20,717 bases of DNA. Source: Verrucomicrobiota bacterium. Its GTDB lineage: Bacteria; Verrucomicrobiota; Verrucomicrobiia; Limisphaerales; AV2. Location: assembly GCA_003219345.1 (NCBI GenBank), contig QHOP01000432.1, forward strand, positions 1 to 20,717, written 5' to 3'. Below, in pieces: positions 15,412 to 20,717 of this stretch (positions within the stretch are counted from its first letter, which is position 1; each line of letters opens with the position of its first letter). Below the pieces are notes generated by a model. That model worked only from the letters and a program-made list of their open reading frames with translations, did not search any database and had not been told where the DNA came from. Position numbers and translations under genes: made by a program.

Positions 15412-15647
15412 CCGTAACGGTTCCAGTCAACGACCTCCGCCCAAGCGGGAGGCATGAAAGGATGAATGGCTCAAAGCCATACGGCCCTTCGGGCGATCAG
15501 CAGACTTCTGGGGAAGTGCGAACGCGGTTTGCAGTGCGAGCGTCACCTTTCCCCTCACCCCAGCCTCTCCCTCGGGGAGAGGGAGAATCTTCCGCTGACC
15601 GGTTGTTGATTTAGGCAATTCGTCATTTGGCATTCGGATTTCTTCAC
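15412..15647. repeat. Intergenic region with hairpin repeat copy 3
   Basis: Between accA and manA. At 15551-15583 the sequence cccctcaccccagcctctcc leads into a stem cctctccc (15564-15571) / gggagagg (15575-15582), the same C-rich/G-rich hairpin family as at 131-190 and 3942-4003, but without the trailing tgccc segment. The rest shows no gene. There is no T-tract after the hairpin to mark it as a terminator. Confidence 0.6.
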
Positions 15648-16682
15648 ATGCTCTACCCGCTCACGTTCGATCCGATTTACAAGGAGCGCGTCTGGGGCGG
15701 GCGCAATCTGGAGCGGCTCTATCAAAAAAAACTGCCGCCGCACGTTCCGGTGGGGGAGTCGTGGGAAATCACCGACCGGCCCGAAGGCGTAAGCGTCATC
15801 GCGAACGGGCCGTTGGCGGGAAAAGACCTGCGCTGGCTGATGGAGCATCAGGCCGAGGAATTGCTCGGTCCGGCCAATTCGCCCGGCGGGCGTTTTCCAT
15901 TGCTCGTCAAAATCCTCGACGCCCGGGAGCGACTTTCGCTGCAGGTCCATCCGCCGGCGGAAGTCGCAGCGCGGCTTGGCGGCGAGCCGAAAACCGAAAT
16001 GTGGTACATCGCCGATGCGCAGCCGGGCGCTGAGCTTTATGTCGGTCTGCGGCGCGGCGTCGCGCGCGCGGAGTTTGAACGCAAAATCACCGACGGCACC
16101 GTGGCGGATTGCTTTCATCGTGTGCCGGTCAAGCCGGGCGATGTGATGGTTCTGCCGAGCGGACGCGTGCACGCGATCGGCGCCGGCATTGTGATTTTTG
16201 AAATCCAGGAGAACTCAGACACGACCTACCGCGTATTCGACTGGAACCGACCCGGTCTGGACGGCCAACCGCGCGCGCTGCACGTGGAGCAGTCATTGGA
16301 GTGCATTGACTTCAGCGATTTCGAGCCGGCGCTGACCAAAGGCGAACCGCGGACTGAGGAAGGCGAAGAATTTCAATCGCGGGATCTGGTGAAGGGTCCG
16401 CCGTTTACGGTGGAAGAGGTTGTGGATCGCAGAAGCGGCCAGATCAGCAACCGGCATCCGCACCTGAGGATCATCGGCGTTTTGGAGGGACACCTGACCA
16501 TCCAACATGCGAACGAAGAAATCAAACTGCGTCCCGGGCAGTTTTGCCTGAAGCCGGCGGGTGTCGAACGGATCACCTTGAATTGTCGACCGCCGGTCCG
16601 TTTTCTCCAAATCGGGCTCGAGGCCGAGCGGCGGGGTCGAACAAAAGAATTGCCAAATGCCGGCTTGTCTTCCCTCGCATAA
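15648..16682 (+). CDS. manA: Mannose-6-phosphate isomerase, class I
   Basis: 344 aa from the ATG at 15648, where MLYPLTFDPIYKERVWGG matches the usual N-terminus; an earlier in-frame TTG adds seven residues. Zinc-dependent interconversion of fructose-6-phosphate and mannose-6-phosphate, the entry to GDP-mannose and mannose-containing glycans. Cupin fold with metal ligands Q99 and H101 in LSLQVHPP, E117 in KTEMWY and H175 in LPSGRVHAIGAG, followed by EIQENSDTTYRVFDWNR. A second cupin domain at the C-terminus (about 255-330) has HLTIQHANEEIKLRPGQF. Complete and apparently functional. It may link to the glycan genes at the left of the window, although it is not beside them. Confidence 0.93.
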   Translation: MLYPLTFDPIYKERVWGGRNLERLYQKKLPPHVPVGESWEITDRPEGVSVIANGPLAGKDLRWLMEHQAEELLGPANSPGGRFPLLVKILDARERLSLQVHPPAEVAARLGGEPKTEMWYIADAQPGAELYVGLRRGVARAEFERKITDGTVADCFHRVPVKPGDVMVLPSGRVHAIGAGIVIFEIQENSDTTYRVFDWNRPGLDGQPRALHVEQSLECIDFSDFEPALTKGEPRTEEGEEFQSRDLVKGPPFTVEEVVDRRSGQISNRHPHLRIIGVLEGHLTIQHANEEIKLRPGQFCLKPAGVERITLNCRPPVRFLQIGLEAERRGRTKELPNAGLSSLA

Positions 16683-16772
16683 AATCACACGCTCGCACCG
16701 ATGCGTTTTCCGAGTCGTCACTGGCTGATTAAATGGCAGGAACACGCCGGAGCGGCAGGCGGCCCAAATGGA

Positions 16773-17204
16773 ATGTCTGAGTCCCTGAAACATTTCTTGC
16801 AGCGATGGCTCATCAACACTTTCGCCGTGATGGTCGCGGTAAAAATCGTCCCTCGAATTGAGTGTGACAGCATCACCGCATTGTTCGCGGCCTCGCTGTT
16901 GCTCGGCATTCTCAACGCGTCGCTGCGTCCTTTGCTCTGGCTGCTGTCGCTGCCGTTGGTCATTATTACCCTGGGACTGTTCGCGCTCGTGATCAACGCG
17001 CTCCTGCTCTATTTTGTGGGGCACGTGATGAAATCATTTGTGGTCGCCGATTTCCGGGCCGCTTTCTGGGGTTCGCTTATCATCAGCCTGGTTTCGCTGG
17101 TGCTGAACTCGATCACCGGCACCGGCGACAGCCGGATCGAATTTCGCCGCGGCAAGCCTCGTTCGGGCGGAGGCGACGGGGACGGTCCGGTCATCGATGT
17201 TTAG
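16773..17204 (+). CDS. Phage holin family membrane protein (DUF360/YvlD-like)
   Basis: 143 aa from the ATG at 16773; an upstream start at 16701 would add 24 residues that look non-native. Four predicted transmembrane helices: about 8-24, 33-50 (ALFAASLLLGILNASLRPLL), 50-82 and 100-120. The motif LGILNASLRPLLWLLSLPL followed by ITLGLFALVINALLLY is typical of the small family labelled mycobacterial 4-TMS phage holin/YvlD. The C-terminal tail is polar and glycine-rich. Despite the family name there are no phage genes around, so lysis is unlikely; the function is unknown in general. It starts 90 bp after manA on the same strand. Confidence 0.82.
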   Translation: MSESLKHFLQRWLINTFAVMVAVKIVPRIECDSITALFAASLLLGILNASLRPLLWLLSLPLVIITLGLFALVINALLLYFVGHVMKSFVVADFRAAFWGSLIISLVSLVLNSITGTGDSRIEFRRGKPRSGGGDGDGPVIDV

Positions 17205-17300
17205 AACCGGTTCCCTGAGGTGGGGCGAGCGCAATTGCGAGCCGGGTTCTTTATGGATTTCAGGGCCTGGCAGGAGCCCGCCCCGCCGAGTTTGGAGAGA

Positions 17301-17860
17301 TCAACGACGCTGGTAGGCTGCGCGCCGCGTATTTACTCCTTTGGCCAGAAAATCTTTTTCAAAGTCGGTCATGATGCGGCTCAGTTCAGCCGGCATTTCC
17401 GCAAGGCAAAAATCCGTGTTCGCGGCGAAGGCCGCAGTCATCTGCGCGAAGTAATCTTCGTCATCGGTCCGCAAATAAACCACGCCGCCGGGCGTCAGTA
17501 CCCGGCGTGCCAGCTCCGTGAAGCGGGCGTTGACCAATCGGTTTTTGCGATGCTTTCGCTTCGGCCACGGGTCGGGAAAATAAACGTGCAAGGCGCGGAG
17601 TGATTCGCGCGGCAGCAAATATTCGAGCAGGTAGGAAGCTTCGATGCGGCCAGAAAATTCCGGTCGGGAAGCAGTTGCGCGTATTGCGCGATGAACGAGC
17701 CGTCGCCGCTGCCCAACTCGACTTCAAGCGGCTGGAGACGCGGGAACAAGGTCGCCGGTTCCAGCGGCTCAAGGATTGAAGTCAGAGGATAAATAAGGGT
17801 CGGTTGCGTTTGGCCAGGATGGGGTTGTCGGGCCGCTTGCTGTTCCACAGTCAATTCCAA
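17301..17860 (-). pseudogene. trmB: tRNA (guanine-N7)-methyltransferase with internal deletion and frameshift
   Basis: TrmB makes m7G46 in tRNA using SAM. The 5' part (from a TTG at 17860) has the SAM-binding loop LEVELGSGDGSFIAQYAQLL (residues 46-65) and then PDRNFLA to about 17648. The 3' part reads in another frame from about 17645, IEASYLLEYLLPRESL, then HVYFPDPWPKRKHRKNRL, the family signature, and TDDEDYF, ending at 17301. Between NFLA and IEASYLLEY, relatives have about 27 more residues (the IE... acid loop and a helix), which are missing. Each half is well preserved. The TTG start abuts the stop of the FIST gene with no gap, so the two form an operon. Real deletion or sequence gap. 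Confidence 0.85.
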
Positions 17861-18957
17861 TCATTTCTTCACAAAGAGCGCCAACGAAGCCGTGTAGCCG
17901 TGCACAAAATTGCGGTCGCCGACCGGTCCGATTTCGCCGTTGCAGAAAAAGCCGATCAAACCCAGCGGCCCCAACTTTTGCTGAATCAATCCCGCATCAT
18001 GGTTCGGCTGGCCGAAAAGGCGGTGGCCGCGCCCGTTGCAACTGCAGAGGCACGCGCCGTAAATCGTGGCCTGGCCGAGCTTTTCTTTCGCGCGCGACAG
18101 CAACGCCACCATGTCTTCGGTCGCGGCCGTGGCGTCCCGTCGTTGAAATTGAATCGTCTGGCCGGGGCGCGGGAATGCGCCGACGGCGATGGCGCCCGAG
18201 CGCGGGTCGGCCCCAAGCAGGTTGCGAACCAGAAAATCGCCGCGTTGGAATTCCTCCAGATACTCGTTGATGACCAGGCCCACGAACAGGTTGCCTTGCG
18301 TTTTCGTTTTTTCGACGGCGCGGAGTCCAGCGAAGGTTTCGGCGAGGACTTCGTAAGCCGGGCGAGTTTGACGTCGCCGCCAACAGAGACCGCTACGCCG
18401 CCTGCTTCAAACACATCGCCGTTCAAATAAACCTGCGTGATTTGCTCGCGGTGATCCCCGCTGGCCAGTCCGCCCAACATCGGCAACGGCGCATAAGCTT
18501 CGTTCCAACCCCGCAACCAGCTCTCGGCGTCCAGATGAAACGGGTCGGCAAAGATCAGCCAGCCATTGGTCTGCTCCGGACTGATGCCCGTTTCCAGATG
18601 CCAGTAACCGGGACCGTTGGATTCCTCCGCCTGCGCTTGTGTGAAATGAAACGCTCTCAGCTCGGCGCCGGGCAACGCGAACAAGCCGAGCACGAGACCG
18701 GCCCGGTCTTCGATCTCCTGGCCGCCAGCGATGAGACCGGCGCTGGAACAGCCTACCAGAAGTGGAATTTGGCTGTGGACACGGAGAATCTCCAACACCT
18801 GGGACGCCTGAGAGAAGAATGCCGGAGACATGAAAACCAGCCCGAACGAGACGCGCGGCGCGCGAAGCCCGTCGCGCAACTGTTCGGCCCAGGATTGAAG
18901 TCCGGCTTCTTCAAATCCGCGCTTCCAATGAGCGGTCACCGCAAACTCGTTGTGCAC
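17861..18957 (-). pseudogene. FIST-domain protein, internally deleted and frame-broken
   Basis: FIST N and C domains form a predicted small-ligand (amino-acid) sensory module. The N-terminal domain reads from a GTG at 18957 for 199 residues: SFGLVFMSPAFFSQ, LLVGCSSAGLIAGGQEIE, FADPFHLDAESWL, PMLGGLASGDHREQ and VSVGGDVKLA, ending at 18361. The next family segment (about 25-30 residues, the SQGC-type stretch after VKLA) is absent. Sequence resumes in another frame as AYEVLAETFAGL, then QGNLFVGLVINEYLEEFQRG, FLVRNLLGADPRSGAIAVG, and the FIST_C end GLIGFFCNGEIGPVG to a TGA at 17861. Standalone FIST proteins without a kinase or cyclase domain are common; here its partner gene is trmB. Likely non-functional as written. 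Confidence 0.83.
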
Positions 18958-19073
18958 AAAAGGAAATTAGCCGGAAGCGAGCCGATGGCAAATCAGAAGC
19001 GCGACTCGGCGCACCGTGAAACCGGCGATTGAAGTTTGACGAATTGGTATGAATCGTGCAGCCTGCGTTGCCC

Positions 19074-20609
19074 ATGTTACGCAAGACCGTTTTTATTCTG
19101 CTTCTCACGACGTTCGTTGCCGACACGCGATCCGAAGGCCAGACCAACCGACTGCTTTCTTTGAGCGAGTGCATTCAACTGGCGTTGTTGCACAACTATG
19201 ACGTGCAGATCGAGCGATTGGCGCCGGAGATCGCGCGATTCAACCTGGACGGCTCATACGGAGCTTACGAGCCGTCCTTCAACGCCAGTGCCGGCGAGCG
19301 GTTCCTCAACCAGCCGGCGACATTCGATTCGAAAAAGCCGGGGATCGACGCTCCATATGAGCTGAGCACGGATGCGCTGGGGCTGGGGATAACGGGCCTG
19401 TTACCGACCGGGTTGAGTTATGACGCGGGGGGCACAGCGAGTTATCTGAGCGCTCGAACCGACTTTTCCCTGAGCCCAAAGGATGCCGTCTTGTTTCCAC
19501 CGAACGGGATTCGCGACACTAACCAGTATTTTTCGGTCTCCGCCATCACCCTGCGACAGCCGTTGCTGAGGGATTTTTGGATCGACGCCTACCGTCAGAA
19601 AATCTGGGTCAACAAGAAGAACCTGAAGATTTCGGAGATGGCTTTGCGTTGGAAAATCATGAATACCATCAACGCCGTTCAACAGACCTACTACGAACTG
19701 GTTTTCGCCCGCGAAAAAATCAGGGTTGAGGAAAAAGCCCTTGAACTTGCCACCCAGTTGCTCAAGGAAACCCGCAAGCGTGTGGAGGTGGGCGACTTGC
19801 CGCCCTTGGACGAGAAGCAGGCCGAGGCGCAGGTCCAAACCGTCCAGACGGACTTATACACCGCAGAGCAGGCGCTGGCAGAGCAGCAGAACGCTTTGAA
19901 GAACCTGATGACCGACGAGTTCCAGAGCTGGGTTGACGTGAACGTGGAGCCCGGCGAAGGCTTGATCGCAGTCCCTCAAATATTCGACCGGTCGGACAGT
20001 TGGCGAAGCGCCATCGGCAGCAGGCCCGACCTGGTCCAGTTGAGGCTGGAGCTGGAAAAGCAGGGCATCGTTGTGCGCTACCGCTTCAATCAGATTTTCC
20101 CCAGGTTGGACCTGGTCGGCGGCTACGGTCTCCAAGGCTGGAGAAATTCCTTGGGCGACACCTTCGGAGATATCCGCGATCAGAGCAATCCGATCTACTC
20201 TTACGGCGTCGAGTTCAGCATTCCGTTGGGCGGCAACCGGGCTGCGCGCAACGGCTACCGGGCCAGCCGGGCCGTGAAACAACAGGCCGCGCTGCAATTG
20301 AAAAAGGTGGAACAAGACGTCCTCGTCCAGGTGGACGATTCCCTGAAGGCGGCCCAGTCGGCTTACAAGCGGACAAACTCGACCCGCGAAGCGCGTGTGT
20401 ATGCCGAGGCGGCACTGGAGGCAGAGCAGAAGAAACTGCAAAATGGCGTCAGCACTCCCTTTGTCGTGCTTCAACTTCAGCAAAAAATGACCGATGCGCG
20501 CACGGCCGAAATCCGCGCTCTATCCGACTATAACAAGGCGGTGGCGCAGTTGGCCCTGAACGAAGGCAACACCTTGGAAAAAAACCGCCTGAGCGTGGAC
20601 GTCAAGTAG
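19074..20609 (+). CDS. TolC-family outer-membrane efflux protein
   Basis: 511 aa from the ATG at 19074; a GTG six codons earlier is possible. N-terminal signal peptide MLRKTVFILLLTTFVADTRS, then LSLSECIQLALLHNYDVQIE, the usual start of OEP repeats. Two internally related halves of long helices: the first includes about residues 205-265 (LATQLLKETRKRVEVGDLPP, then EKQAEAQVQTVQTDL), the second about 395-495 (SIPLGGNRAARNGYRASRA, VFVQ-type helix, LQKMTDARTAEIRALSDYNK). The LxxGxxxPxxxx pattern recurs as VGDLPPLDEKQAEAQ and NGVSTPFVVLQLQQ. It forms the outer-membrane exit duct for a tripartite pump with a HlyD-type adaptor, which is not seen intact here. A 116-bp gap with the divergent FIST gene would hold its promoter. 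A 6-bp inverted repeat after the stop lacks a T-tract. Confidence 0.9.
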   Translation: MLRKTVFILLLTTFVADTRSEGQTNRLLSLSECIQLALLHNYDVQIERLAPEIARFNLDGSYGAYEPSFNASAGERFLNQPATFDSKKPGIDAPYELSTDALGLGITGLLPTGLSYDAGGTASYLSARTDFSLSPKDAVLFPPNGIRDTNQYFSVSAITLRQPLLRDFWIDAYRQKIWVNKKNLKISEMALRWKIMNTINAVQQTYYELVFAREKIRVEEKALELATQLLKETRKRVEVGDLPPLDEKQAEAQVQTVQTDLYTAEQALAEQQNALKNLMTDEFQSWVDVNVEPGEGLIAVPQIFDRSDSWRSAIGSRPDLVQLRLELEKQGIVVRYRFNQIFPRLDLVGGYGLQGWRNSLGDTFGDIRDQSNPIYSYGVEFSIPLGGNRAARNGYRASRAVKQQAALQLKKVEQDVLVQVDDSLKAAQSAYKRTNSTREARVYAEAALEAEQKKLQNGVSTPFVVLQLQQKMTDARTAEIRALSDYNKAVAQLALNEGNTLEKNRLSVDVK

Positions 20610-20649
20610 CGGGGATTGGGAAGGACTCCCCGCCGCCCCTGGCCGACCA

Positions 20650-20717
20650 CTACCGGATAGCCAGATCGACCACTTCGCCGGGCAGAAGTTTGAGTCCCGG
20701 CGGCAGACTGACCAGCA
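20650..20717 (-). CDS. Possible 3' end of a minus-strand gene
   Basis: At the right edge the minus strand reads LVSLPPGLKLLPGEVVDLAI, then R and a TAG at 20650-20652. The residues look like real protein, with the ligand-like PGLKLLPGE, and resemble tails of HlyD/RND adaptor proteins, which would suit the convergent tolC gene, but 21 residues are too few for a family call. If real it is convergent with tolC. Confidence 0.35.
   Translation of the reverse strand, partial: LVSLPPGLKLLPGEVVDLAIR

Noticed and set aside
16773..17204. Prophage indicated by the holin-family protein
   Set aside because: The family is widespread in chromosomes without phages, and no endolysin, capsid or tail genes occur nearby.

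Overview
The window is a GC-rich, gene-dense stretch of a bacterial chromosome with housekeeping genes, surface-polysaccharide genes and many short hairpin repeats between genes. An inner-membrane flippase, a TolC-type outer-membrane protein and lipid-linked glycan enzymes point to a diderm. The dense intergenic palindromes and the gene mix remind me of Verrucomicrobia (Pedosphaera/Limisphaerales type). That is an impression only: no rRNA or marker gene is present to settle it. Clear Shine-Dalgarno sites are rare; the best one lies before the UDP-GlcNAc 4-epimerase gene.

Layout. 1-471: non-coding, hairpin repeats. 472-6319: polysaccharide block. A GT2 glycosyltransferase (+) converges on a minus-strand run read from right to left: a UDP-glucuronate-type epimerase, an M20 deacylase, a GT4 glycosyltransferase and a Wzx-like flippase. 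6521-7385: purC, broken near its 3' end. 7515-10899: a XerC/D-type recombinase (-), then on + a specialised NusG-like factor, a WbpP/TviC-like UDP-GlcNAc 4-epimerase and a TPMT-like methyltransferase. 11137-13629: zwf and pgl, the first two steps of the oxidative pentose phosphate pathway. 13630-14436: a non-coding stretch holding two direct copies of a composite repeat around a structured segment that ends in a strong intrinsic terminator. 14437-17204: accA, a class I mannose-6-phosphate isomerase and a small four-helix membrane protein. 17301-18957 (-): a FIST-domain gene followed directly by trmB, both broken. 19074-20609: a TolC-family outer-membrane protein. The right edge may carry the tail of a minus-strand gene.

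How they fit together: the two sugar-nucleotide epimerases, the phosphomannose isomerase, two glycosyltransferases and the flippase would supply, assemble and export a surface glycan, and the NusG-like factor is of the kind that lets polymerase read through such operons. zwf/pgl and accA feed NADPH and malonyl-CoA to biosynthesis.

Most notable: (a) the GT4 gene carries an approximately 89-bp palindromic element read in frame as about 30 extra residues; (b) three conserved genes (purC, FIST, trmB) each lack an internal block of roughly 20-30 codons with loss of frame, while the flanking sequence looks intact, so either recent deletions or repeated assembly gaps; (c) the structured, terminator-ended segment at 13890-14042 is a candidate new RNA.
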